From NCBI GenBank assembly GCA_003991915.1, contig RQTK01000902.1, positions 62,001-126,000 on the forward strand: a stretch of 64,000 nt of DNA, in the 5' to 3' direction. How positions within the stretch are numbered: position 1 is the first letter of the stretch; each line of letters begins with the position of its first letter. Both the position numbers and the translations under genes were made by a program. This document shows positions 27,529-39,184 of this stretch, piece after piece. Source of the stretch: Elysia chlorotica (lineage: Eukaryota > Mollusca > Gastropoda > Plakobranchidae). The notes below the pieces were generated by a model. The model worked only from the letters and a program-made list of their open reading frames with translations. It was not told the DNA's origin and did no database searches.

Positions 27529-27690
27529 AGGAAACAGAGAGGTGGGTGAGAAGGGATGAGAAAGAGAGAGAGAAAATGATAGAGAGGGTAGGAAACAGAG
27601 AGGTGGGTGAGAAGGGATGAGAAAGAGAGAGAGAAAATGATAGAGAAGGTAGGAAACAGAGAGGTGGGTGAGAAGGGATGAGAAAGAGAG
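27526..27690. repeat. 61-bp minisatellite, nearly three copies
   Basis: The unit GGTAGGAAACAGAGAGGTGG and its continuation starts at 27526, 27587 and 27648. Copies are almost identical. It sits between a GA array (27496-27524) and a GA/GACA compound array (27683-27832). Confidence 0.93.
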
Positions 27691-27832
27691 AGACAGAGAG
27701 AGACAGAGACAGAGAGAGAGACAGAGAGAGAGACAGAGAGAGAGGCAGAGAGAGACAGAGACAGGGAGAGAGACAGAGAGAGAGACAGAGAGAGAGACAG
27801 ACAGACAGACAGACGGACAGACAGAGAGACAT
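27683..27832. repeat. GA / GACA compound array
   Basis: Imperfect GAGACA and GACA steps over about 150 bases following the 61-bp minisatellite. Confidence 0.93.
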
Positions 27833-29845
27833 AGAAATAAAGATTAGAGGAGAGAAAGAGAGAGAAGAAGATACAGAGATGGGGAAGAACGTCTGAACCA
27901 TAAAGAACGTAAAACACAGTTCACTGGGAAGCAGTTACTCCGGCGTTTCCGACAAAATTCCAAAGTAAAAGAAAAACATTTATTCCATCTTAAGAAAAGA
28001 CACTCCTGACCAGATTCCATTCTGTTACACCCACATCAGCAGAGTTGATAAAGGCACATTTTAATCTTAGGCTTGGGTACGGCAGTGCTTCAACTAAATC
28101 AACCTCAAGGCATTTTTTTCCGGCGATATACGTTTACTTTCTTCAAATCTAGGCTGCCACAAAGGCTGTAAAGAATACCCCGATATGTTTACACTGTTTA
28201 CTCTTGTAAAATAAACAAGGGAAGGGCATAAAGTAACGGGTCATTTATCAGCGCTATGGATTTTACATGGGTTGCCCCCCAATCGGTGAGCTTGCTTTTC
28301 ATGTGCAAGGTAGTGATTTTCTAAAAATAAGAATGCCATGGAAAGTTGTTTTTTTTTCTTCTTTTGTGTGGTTATTTCTGTTTGAGTTGTTTATTGTTGT
28401 TGTTTTTTGTTGTGTGTGTTTTTTGTTTTATTTTTTTTTGTTGCTGTTGTTTTTTTTTCTGTAATTTTAAAAATAGAACTGATTGATTATTTTTGTGTCC
28501 AATTGTAATTAAGAGAAGAACTAGTAAAGTAGGATCAATCAATAGTAATGCGTGGAGGAGATATAAAAAATATAACTAAAATTAAAGACGATGGAAAACA
28601 GACAATGGCTGAAAAATTCGATATATATACTTTCCTTTAAGTTTCCCGACGCTTAAGGTACCGAACTAAATACCATCTTTGTTACAAAGAGAGAATGAAA
28701 GGATTGGTGACCCCCATTCGATATGTACTACAAGGGCAAATAAATAGTACAATTACAGTAGTGTTGACGTGATCGATAACGGGATCTCAGTCTTTCCCAC
28801 AGACAGCACCTTGTTACAACTTTGCCTCTCACAATGCAACAAAGCCCGCTGCCCCAATTCCTGGTCCAGGTATTTAGGTCAATATCGATGAGGATGGCAA
28901 CTTAGAGGGCTGCATTGGCAGATCCTTAGCAACGTGCTCAGTCGCCGAGAATGCTGAAGCTGTTACTGTATGACATCTCCGAGTCAGAGGGAAGGATGGG
29001 TAAAAGACGGACCGTCTGGGCACTTCATGTCAGAGATCCTGGTCGCTGGGTTCAGGCCTTCAGGGGGCAGCTTTGTTTACGTTCGCATGATTTTAAGGGG
29101 GACGCTTGACGTCACAGAGCTAAGCACGGGGTGATGATCTTAGAGTGGCCACTCACTCAGCATACAAAATCCCATCCACACCCCAATCCACTCCAACTCC
29201 ATATTTCTTCAAACAAATCGAGGTGATATCATAAAGAGAAGGAGGAAAAACACATGGTGCATAATATTATTGCATTTTCTTGTCCCTAAGATGGCTCTTG
29301 AATTTAAGTAAATATACTTTTTTTTTTTGAAAAAAAAAGGAAAATTCTTCATAATGTCTTTGAATTCACCAGAACAGAATACATTCTTTGTGGTCCAATG
29401 CAATAGAGTTTAAACACTAGTTATAAAATATAGCAAATCGTCGAGCTAGCGAATTAATGGCGAATAATCCAATCTGAATCATCGTTTCAGGGCATCGTTG
29501 GCAATGTGATGAGCTTGCACTAATTCTTAAATTAATTACATATAATGTTACTGAGGTAAAATCACAACAAAGCAACTGCGCACATGTGTTTCTTTACACA
29601 ACATAGCTCCTTGAATTATTTCCATTGTACAATGTAATGCAACGCTTTGTCTCGTAACAAAAACTCAACACACGCTGCATTTAGCACAACAAAAAAGCAA
29701 GAAAAACATGCCACAAAAGACCAATACAACTTAATAAGCACAGACCAAGGCGCTTGGTCGATTACGGAGATGTCTGAATATACTACGGTCATGCGAACTG
29801 TGGCATTGGGGGGTCATTGTAGTGCCCCCACTCAGGGGAATTATT

Positions 29846-29992
29846 GATAAAGCGGGTGAACCCGTGTGGTCTACCGTTAGAGTTGAGTGGGCTTACCTGT
29901 CTAGTTATGCTGCGTGAGCTAACCTTACGGCAACCCCTTGCCTCCGAGTGCTGACGTTGGACGTTAAAATCAACTCAACTACAACTGCAAAT
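29846..29992 (+). mobile_element. tRNA-derived SINE, degraded head, same tail family
   Basis: The plus strand ends with GACGTTGGACGTTAAAATCA and ACTCAACTACAACTG, matching the tail of the minus-strand SINE at 11.3 kb. The head is only weakly tRNA-like (GTGTGGTCTACCGTTAGAGT). It lies in the opposite orientation to the 11.3-kb copy. Confidence 0.6.
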
Positions 29993-31361
29993 ACCCCTTG
30001 CCCCCTACGCTATAATATGTCTAGTGTCCGCGCCTTCACTTAATGCACCTCTTATAAAAACGAAAAATAAACAAAAGAAACTAAATTACGAAACGAAAAA
30101 CTAAAAAATATACAGCATGATAAGACGTAATAAGAAAGAGTTTGCTACAAGAGCATCCATTTGCATTCCGATAAAATTTGTTCTAGATGTGCAATATGGC
30201 AACGAGAATACAGAAACTAAGGCCGGTAAAAGTGTAGCTCTGAAGCTGTGGCCCATATACGACATAATAGCAAACATTGCGCAAGTGAACGCTATAAAAA
30301 CTGTGTGCCAAAGCAGCGTCGCTCTGCGACTCGGTCTCGCATCAAACTCTTGCACAACGAAGCAGACGTGTCATATAACATTGTTGTAAAACTCGTCTTG
30401 CATGGCCTCTGACTTCGTTATCAATTCGCTTCAAATTCTTTTTAAAAAAAATTTAAAAAACAACATCAAAACAACAATAAGTAAACACTATAAGATACTC
30501 TACTGTTAAGTATCGATGCTAGAATCAACACTTGACTAAAAAAATCCCCCAATATAAGCTTTATCAAATCGAGCATTTTAAGTGTGATACTTTACTAAAA
30601 TCTTTGTCAATTCCCCATACACATTTCGACTATAGTTGAAATGGGCAGGTTAAATTTCTGTGCGCACTATTCCTTCGCTAGCAAAGGCGGTCTTTGTTTT
30701 CGCACTCTTGAGAATCTTCATTTGGCTGTGTTTGTTTTTTTCTATGTTACACCAAGTCCTTGGGTAAAACTTTGGTCTAGTAATATCAAATACGTTTGGT
30801 TACTGGTTATTGAGAAAATATACATTTTACATATTTGATTATTCAAGGTTAAGAAAATATCCTTTTGACTATTTAGTATTTACACTTCTTTCAGATTGTC
30901 TTAAACTTTTGTGAACTATTAATAGTTTAATATGAAACAAGAAAGAAAAAAGATACCTCGCTAGTTGTCGGGCTGTCATCCCTAAATCGGACATTTTGTT
31001 TTTATCGTCTGAAACGAAAGCAACCGTCTAATATTTGTTGATCTTCACAGTTCAAATATGTTTTTATGGGCTCTCGACTAGTAGGGTTGAAAAGAATGGC
31101 AAATATTGTGAAATGTATGAATAACCATTTACGTCTAGACCATTGTTTTCGTTCCGTGACAATTGGCGGGACTCTACTGCTTAAAGGAGACAATATGAAT
31201 ATTTATATCTCTTGGTCAGTATACATGTAAATCATTCAAACTAATAATACCTCCATCACTGTCTTTTCCCACACATTTATAAATCCACACGATTCTCTGT
31301 ATGTCTGCCGGTATATTTGCTCCTTTCTGTCTATCTCTCTCACTTACTCACTTACTCACAT

Positions 31362-31425
<64 letters not shown>
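31362..31425. repeat. CT microsatellite
   Basis: CT steps after a short ACTC/ACTT lead. Confidence 0.96.
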
Positions 31426-31429
<4 letters not shown>

Positions 31430-31671
31430 CTGTCTTCCTGTCCCTCTTCGATCCCCATCCCCTCTCCGCGAACAATACAGCCTGAAGTTGGACGTTCCGA
31501 CCCTCTCCGTGAAGCTAACACTACAATTTTCTTAGAGTTGTTCTGCTATGAATGACTCCAGGTAAACATACTTGCAGGAATATAGATTTTTTGGCTCTTC
31601 CACTTGAGAACTAATTGACACTGCATTCACCCAGGCGGTTGCTATAAATCTAGGTGCGCGTGAACCAATAT

Positions 31672-31731
31672 GACTTCTGTAGGAACAAGTCGTTAAAAAG
31701 GGACTTCTGTAGGAACAAGTCGTTAAAAAGG
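31672..31731. repeat. Perfect 30-bp tandem repeat, two copies
   Basis: The 30-base unit beginning GACTTCTGTAGGAACAAGTC occurs at 31672-31701 and 31702-31731 with no differences. There is no microsatellite in the unit. Confidence 0.95.
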
Positions 31732-34700
31732 TAATAAAAATGTCATAAAATTAATACTTAAACCTTCAATGTACACATAGTGGGATAAATCTATGGGAAA
31801 GCTGCTATTTTCACAAAAAGAAGGGGTCGTGGTGGGGTTTTTTTTATTTGTTCTTTTTGTTGTTGTTGTTGAGTAGTAAATAAGTTATTAAAAGTTCAAT
31901 TGTGCAGTCATCATTCTTGGTAGGCCCACGAAAAAAATTTAGGGTAAATATGCTAGTATGATACGTCCCACAATCGTTGCTCAAACTACTCGATAACAAT
32001 TCTCTTTATGTCTTTTTACAGCGGGTACCATTCCCGTGCCACAAATCCTTTTTCGATTTCTGTAGTTCAAGAAGAGAAGTGATATTTCCAGTCTGTCCAC
32101 CAGAGTTAAAGACGACCCGGAATTATATGGGGCCTTGATTAAAAAGGTCATACCTCAAGAAGTGAGACATTAAAAAAAAGATATTACAGTCTTTTTTTTC
32201 CCTAATTTTTTCTTTTGGAAAAGGCCCCTTTTGAAGCCGAGAACAGCAGTATAATTTAAAACACATAACGCTTGATTCACCTCTACTTCACACTGATTCA
32301 TGGCGGGCGTAGTGAGTAATACCAGACAATAAAGGATGTGGATTTAGAAAAAAACGGTTGAGCTAAAGTGGTTGAAAGTAAAAGGCTTCGTATCTACCAA
32401 AACCCACAGTTCCCTCTAGGATCCGGTGCTAGCTGCCTCTCTGTGGACTCACTGTGGACCCACTGCCTCGGGGCGAGGCGGCCAATGTAAAATTCATCAC
32501 CCTGGGTCTACTAGAGGCAGTCTTGAGATTTCCATTTCACTTTTCGAGATAAGGGAAACCAAAAACAAGCAAAGAATATAGCAGGGAGAAACTAGATTTT
32601 TCAGACTTTTTCGGCGGCAAGTCAAGCTGGCAAGAAGAAATCGATGCACAGGGGAGATGAAAGAAACCTATCTTGGTGTGAATCGCTATGACTGTTCCAA
32701 TACAAGTCGTTTTACTGATGTCGAATTCATCTTGATTAAAAAGTGAGTTTAAAAAAATTAAAGTTGCCCATGCAGGTGCAGTAAAGAACATTTTCGCTTT
32801 TTAGTCCTGCTTTGCGAAAGAAGGAAAAAGATATCCCACGTTAATTATGCATTTTAAAGCTAAACTAATTATATAATTTCCTTCACGTGTCGTGGATTTT
32901 TCGTGGAGTTCATTAGGGAATAAAGCTGACTAGGAAAAAAAATACTTGAAACCCCCCAAAAAAATTAACAATTCGATTAATACAGTGCACATTATCTAAA
33001 AAACAAAACATCTTTTACAGAGGCCGGCATATCGGTAAGATAATGATGAGTGTTGGTTAGATTAAGCTTTGGAGTGGCATATAAAGACAAAGACATATCT
33101 GTCTCTGAAAATAAAAGCTTCGTAAGCATCATCGGACACGTGACTAAACAGCCCAGAGAAATGTTGATTAAGTACTGTCAAAACACATCATTATCTGGAA
33201 GGGTCGATTATTATTATTATGTGTGCATGCTGATCTATTTATGTCTGTTTTGTATGTTTTGCTTCATGTTACGAATAGTCATTGTATCGTTTTGATGTCG
33301 ATGATTTTGGCCGAGACAGTTCTTTCTCGCAGTTCTTCGTGTTTTTTTTAAACATTTCTATAACGTTGTCATTGGTGTCATGTTTGACTTCTGTGCTTTC
33401 CTTTACTTGATAAAATTTTTTAACTAATGGATAGGCAGATCGCTAGTTTATTAGATGAATCAATAGGTAAGAAGACGGACACACAGAGAAGAAACCAGCA
33501 AACGGACATGCTAACATACACACATTTAGGATGAAATATGTATAGAGGAACTAAAATATGCAAAATTGTTGTGGAAGATGATAATGTTCTTAGGCACAAA
33601 GTACTTCCCAATAGGGTGCTCAATAGAAAAGCAAATCTGAAGAATTAATGGAGGAAAGGTATAAACATCACAACAGTGGACGACTTGTGAATTTAATCAT
33701 TTTTACTTTACCACACAAGTAAGTTTTAGACTAAAAGTTAAAGAAAGAAAAGTGGGAAGCAGTGTAGAATTCAATCGTGACAAGTCGTCAAGGGCTGCCC
33801 ATGCTTTCTCATCGTTTGTTATCGAACCGCGTGGCCAAGACCAACATTGTACACAAGCTCCGGGTCTGTCCAAAAGCTGGTAGGCAATTTGTCGGGCACG
33901 TCCGACTAAGCCTGTGATTAGCCCTGGACATTGGCGGGTCAGGAGAGGCCGGGCCGACGGACTGGACACTCGGACAGTTATCTGATTATGGCGCATGGGG
34001 TTTTAGCCATAACTCGTTCCCAACTCTTAATAGGATATATGTTGGTTCTATTTTTAGCGACAAATTGACTTTGCCCTTTATACAACGAGTTAAAATGCCG
34101 CAAACAAAATGCAATCGTTCAGAAATGCTGCTTCCATTTGGAAAATAATTATATTTCCAAATGCAAAGCATTGAAATATCGTCAGCGCTTTTCTAACTGC
34201 CTAAAGCTCTCGTGTATAAAGAGCCGCGACGGTTTAAGCAGGGTGCAAGATATCCTTGACTTATGGCGTCACGTGTCTTACCTTGAGGAAGGTCATTCAG
34301 GTAAACAGATCGTCACATCTAACCAACACAATCATAATTTGAAAGCTTTCCGATTCGGGCCATCTCATAAATGAGAGGGACTAGTGGACATGCGACGTTG
34401 GGATCAAAACTATTAACTTCGTTTTCAGCCTTATGGAGTACGTCGGTCTACGTACTGTGCAGGGCTAGGTGACTGGTACCAAAAGTACAGCGTTCTAAAT
34501 TACGATGACATGCTAATCGCTATAATCCACATTCGTTCTTCAAAACAGAATTATAGTGATGATCACAACCGTGCCTTAACGGGGTAGACTTCGTCCGGGA
34601 CTTTGATATACTCCAGTGGTTTAAATGGGTATGCCGAAGGATTGGGCTCAATGGGTTTTTTAATCCTCAAGGCTTAGAAAAAACCAACTGCAAGATGACG

Positions 34701-35887
34701 TTTTACCTGGCGGCGACGATGCCTAGAAACTTTAAAATTCATTGACCCTGGTTAAGCAAGCCTACTAAAGAAAAGTACAACACTGTCGTTTTTTAGTAGA
34801 TACAACAGGACGGAACCACAGAAAACTGGAGTCTAGTCAGATATGGATGAAAAAGCAAAAATCCTATTATCATGCCCTCTCTGATCTTCTTTGAGGAGTC
34901 AAAGGCCTTGGGATGCGTTAAACATGATACTCAACGACAGACGGTCCTTCTAAGACAACAGTAATCTCAACTCAAATCCCTCGAAGAGATTATCATTTAA
35001 TTGTAGCAAACTTGTTTTGCACAAAATGGAAAATACGAAGAGCAAGTAAAACATAGGAGATGAGGTTCGATGAGTCCAGAGAAAATAAATAAAATGACAT
35101 TATAAAGGAATGGAAAATGAAAGGAAGTAGGCAAGTTCAGGAAGATACTACGTGTACTTTCAACAATAAGTTTGCAACGTAGAAAAGACCACAGCCTCGC
35201 GTATCACATGTGATTAGAAAAACGTTTATTACCTAGATCTGAACTGGGCACACGTTTTTAGCATAGTGAATGGGACTTTGTATAATAGAGTTCAGATATG
35301 AGAAGAAAGTGGAAAAAATAATAATGTTATCTTCCACGCTTCAAGTAAACAACGGCCATTGAAAGATCGCCTCCTTTTATCGTTTCAACCAACAGACATT
35401 AACTCATTAAAGCAAAGACACGAAACCAGATATGCACCAAGGAATGGCGTCAATTGTCGTCTGGTTTCATGGCATCAAAGGGCTTGACTTGGAAGAGACA
35501 GTGCCTTCTATTATAAGTATTGGCGTATTGAAAAGAACACGCACATAATTTAAGCAATAGCAAATATCGCAGTTTAAAGATATCGTGGATAAATGCGTTA
35601 TTAATATTCATAGTCAGGTAACGGTGAGGAAATATTAGTATAAGAGTAATTCTGTTTCGTTTCGTGTACGTCTCATCATATTGCCAGACGTTGCAGATAA
35701 AGCGGTAGATACAATGGATTAAAGGGTTATCAATTTTTAATCGTCAGTTGACGCTGAAATATATTAGTGTCCACCAACGAGAGTCGGAGACTTGTAATAA
35801 GGAAAACGGTGTGGTTATAGTTCAGGTCGTCTCGACCATAAATTAAGTAATCAGATTAAAGAGTTGTGAATTTTTACGGCAAAATTA

Positions 35888-35923
<36 letters not shown>

Positions 35924-35924
35924 C
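35888..35924. repeat. AAT microsatellite
   Basis: About 12 AAT steps. Confidence 0.95.
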
Positions 35925-36632
35925 TAATTTGAATAGAACCAGAAACACCATTAATCAGCCATCAAAGGACATGAATCTTCTAATAAGACTGATACGGGGT
36001 ATCTAAAAATATATAAAGTTTTACCCAATGAACTGACTTGGTCACTCATTTCTTGAGTTTGATACAAAATAATGCCTAAATTTTTCGCAGTTTTACATGG
36101 TACAACATAAAATAGTTTATTTCCAAAACCTGGTTGTCAGTATTCTTAAGGTCAGGCAGGTTTCCAAACAAAACAGTTTCAGTCTTTGGTTTATTGAGTT
36201 GAAGCTTGTTTTGTTTCATCACTTTTTTTAGATCCGATACACAGTTTTATGTGGTCTTAATTAGTAAGTTAAGATATTTTATACTTAAAGCTTTATATAC
36301 ATGTGTATCGTCTGCGTACTGTTGGTATTGCAGACTAATTTAATTATTCATTATCTTTGCCGAGGGCTGCAGGTAAATAGTAGGCCGCGATTCCAAAGAT
36401 CGTGTTTATTATTGCTGCGGCATGCATGCATACACTCACCAACAACAAACCCCATTCAAACATGCTCCTTATGGCAAGAGCACAGGCAATTGTACAAATC
36501 TGGCACCCACGAGCCCACCGCAACGAGCATGTCGAATTCAATAAAACGTTTGGCACGTGCGCGCTGTGAATGACTTAACACCCAACGTTAATGAGCCTAC
36601 CACACACAAGAAACAAAGAAAGATAAATATCG

Positions 36633-36639
<7 letters not shown>

Positions 36640-36680
<41 letters not shown>
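36640..36680. repeat. GA microsatellite at the left edge of the assembly gap
   Basis: GA steps run directly into undetermined bases. Confidence 0.95.
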
Positions 36681-37059
36681 NNNNNNNNNNNNNNNNNNNN
36701 NNNNNNNNNNNNNNNNNNNNNNNNNNNNNNNNNNNNNNNNNNNNNNNNNNNNNNNNNNNNNNNNNNNNNNNNNNNNNNNNNNNNNNNNNNNNNNNNNNNN
36801 NNNNNNNNNNNNNNNNNNNNNNNNNNNNNNNNNNNNNNNNNNNNNNNNNNNNNNNNNNNNNNNNNNNNNNNNNNNNNNNNNNNNNNNNNNNNNNNNNNNN
36901 NNNNNNNNNNNNNNNNNNNNNNNNNNNNNNNNNNNNNNNNNNNNNNNNNNNNNNNNNNNNNNNNNNNNNNNNNNNNNNNNNNNNNNNNNNNNNNNNNNNN
37001 NNNNNNNNNNNNNNNNNNNNNNNNNNNNNNNNNNNNNNNNNNNNNNNNNNNNNNNNNNN
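36681..37059. other. Assembly gap (379 N)
   Basis: Undetermined bases between a GA array on the left and an AAG array on the right; true length unknown. Confidence 1.
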
Positions 37060-37061
37060 AA

Positions 37062-37126
<65 letters not shown>

Positions 37127-37236
37127 AGAAGAAGAAGAAGAAGAAGAAGAAGAAGAAGAAGAAGAAGAAGAAGAAGAAGAAGAAGAAGAAGAAGAAGAAG
37201 AAGAAGAAGAAGAAGAAGAAGAAGAAGAAGAAGAAG
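37060..37236. repeat. AAG microsatellite at the right edge of the gap
   Basis: About 58 AAG steps with two AGG interruptions near 37085 and 37102. The long open frames seen here are repeat artefacts. Confidence 0.97.
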
Positions 37237-37868
37237 CAGAAGAAGATCAAAGGGGTTGGAAGTGGAATTTACGACACGATCTTGGCAACCTTACTATGGG
37301 CGCTTTTCCTCCTGACGAACTAACAGACGAGCATAGACGGAACGGAATGACTTTTCCACGAGGTGCACTTTGTTATTGTAAATTACTTTGAATTAAATAA
37401 AGAACCCTTTTTGTTCTTTCCTCTACTGGGATTCTCTCAAATCGCGTCCGGATCAGCTCTTTCGCCACATACTCTGGCATTATTAACAGCGGGTGAAGTC
37501 CGAATTGAACACAGCAATAAAACGGAGCTCTATGCGAGATACTTCATAGAAAACTATCTCCGCTAAAGATAAAGAAAATGGCGTCGAGAAAGCAGGCACC
37601 ATTCATAGCAGTCTAGAAGGACATGCACCATTAGGTAGGTAGTAAAAATTATAGCAATATAAGCACACTGTTGACTGCTCGTTTTGTGCCATCAAAATTC
37701 AACACTTTGTTCATTATAATAATGCTTCATAAGAAAACACAATGACGGCAAAGATAGAACACTATATCAACATTTCTAACTTCTGCTTGACAGTTGTTGG
37801 TTTTAGAATGGGATTTTTTTTCCTTTAAATGAAATAGATTGGCAAGGAGAGAGTAAGTAAAAAAGACA

Positions 37869-37872
<4 letters not shown>

Positions 37873-37914
<42 letters not shown>
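37873..37914. repeat. GA microsatellite
   Basis: About 20 GA steps. Confidence 0.96.
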
Positions 37915-37916
<2 letters not shown>

Positions 37917-38159
37917 TTTGCTTACTTAATCTTTTGTTTCAACCCTCCGTGTAAGTGCAAAATTGGGTAGGGAACATAAAATGAGGGGACAAGTAGGGTT
38001 CAGTCTCAATTATAGCTATTTTATTACACACACAAACACTACATATAATTTTAATTTTCAGTCACAGAAAAGCCAGATATGGTTAGAAATAGAAGGGCAA
38101 AAGTGGGCTAGCCGTTGAAGGCGGAACTAATCGACTTTATAACCTGTGAGTCATTGGTT

Positions 38160-38214
38160 GTTTTGTTTTTGTTGTTGTTGTTTTTGTTGTTGTTGTTGTT
38201 GTTTTGTTGCTTGT
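38160..38214. repeat. Imperfect TTG array
   Basis: TTG steps with T insertions. A second, purer TTG array is at 38525-38562. Confidence 0.9.
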
Positions 38215-38521
38215 TAGAGGATAGTATGAAAAGAAGCTTATTTTGTGATGTATTTTTCTCTTCCTTTCTTTTTAAAAATTCCGACATGTTGTTATCTTGC
38301 ACTTGGTTCGTAAATATTTTTTTAATCCGATCCAAGGGATTACTTTGAGTTGTTCATAGTTGTTGTAATTGCTGTTCATGTTGTTGTTGTTACTATTGTT
38401 GTTCAGGGTGAAAGAAACTTGACTCGCCAAAGCGGAGTTTAAAAAGAAGCCACTATCGCTAAACATCATGGCAATTTCAGAAAAATATTATCTGAGGATC
38501 AAGATCTGCGTGGACGCTACG

Positions 38522-38559
<38 letters not shown>

Positions 38560-39076
38560 GCTGTTTCTAATTCAGTCAATGTGTTATTCTTTTTACTTCA
38601 TTTTGTGTCTTGTTTTACCATTGTATTAGTTGTTATCAGCACATGATTTGATATATTGTTTGTGTAAATCTTGTTGATTTAATTCATCTAGTGACAATGT
38701 GTTCTCTCTTCCAGCGACGATGAGGAATGCAGCCAATAACTAATTCCTTTCAAAGGGCCCTATGTGTGGGTGGACTAACCCAGGACAAGTTTTAATATAG
38801 ACTCTCTAAACAATGGTTGGCGCCTGTCGCCGTCAATGAGGCTCACGTGGGTAAGATGACCTCATTCAGCGCCAGAGGTTGGGACCTGTTGTGTACCATC
38901 ATAACTGACACTCCAGGGACAGGGCCAAGTGGCTGGGCCGGTGTGGTTTATGATTTATATTGGACCTGGGCGATAGAGACAGTGTGGATAGGATCATGGA
39001 TGTCCTGTTGAAAGTGGGATTTAGTTTAAAGACAAGGCCGTGAATGAGGATACACCAGAGAGAACGAATGATTGGG

Positions 39077-39111
39077 CGGGGGGAGGGGGGGGAGAGAAAG
39101 AGAGGGAGAGA

Positions 39112-39182
<71 letters not shown>
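39077..39182. repeat. G-run plus GA microsatellite
   Basis: GGGCGGGGGGAGGGGGGGGA leads into imperfect then pure GA steps. Confidence 0.95.

Positions 39183-39184
<2 letters not shown>

Noticed and set aside
30101..30389. Overlapping frames of 84 and 90 codons on opposite strands
   Set aside because: Neither has a recognisable domain; mutual shadow, probably chance.
34270..34300. Donor-like TCAAG|GTAAGA on the minus strand
   Set aside because: Sequence upstream has stops in all frames and no acceptor; no sign of an alternative exon.
36557..37315. 250-codon frame across the gap, Arg-rich or Phe-rich
   Set aside because: Made of undetermined bases and an AAG array.
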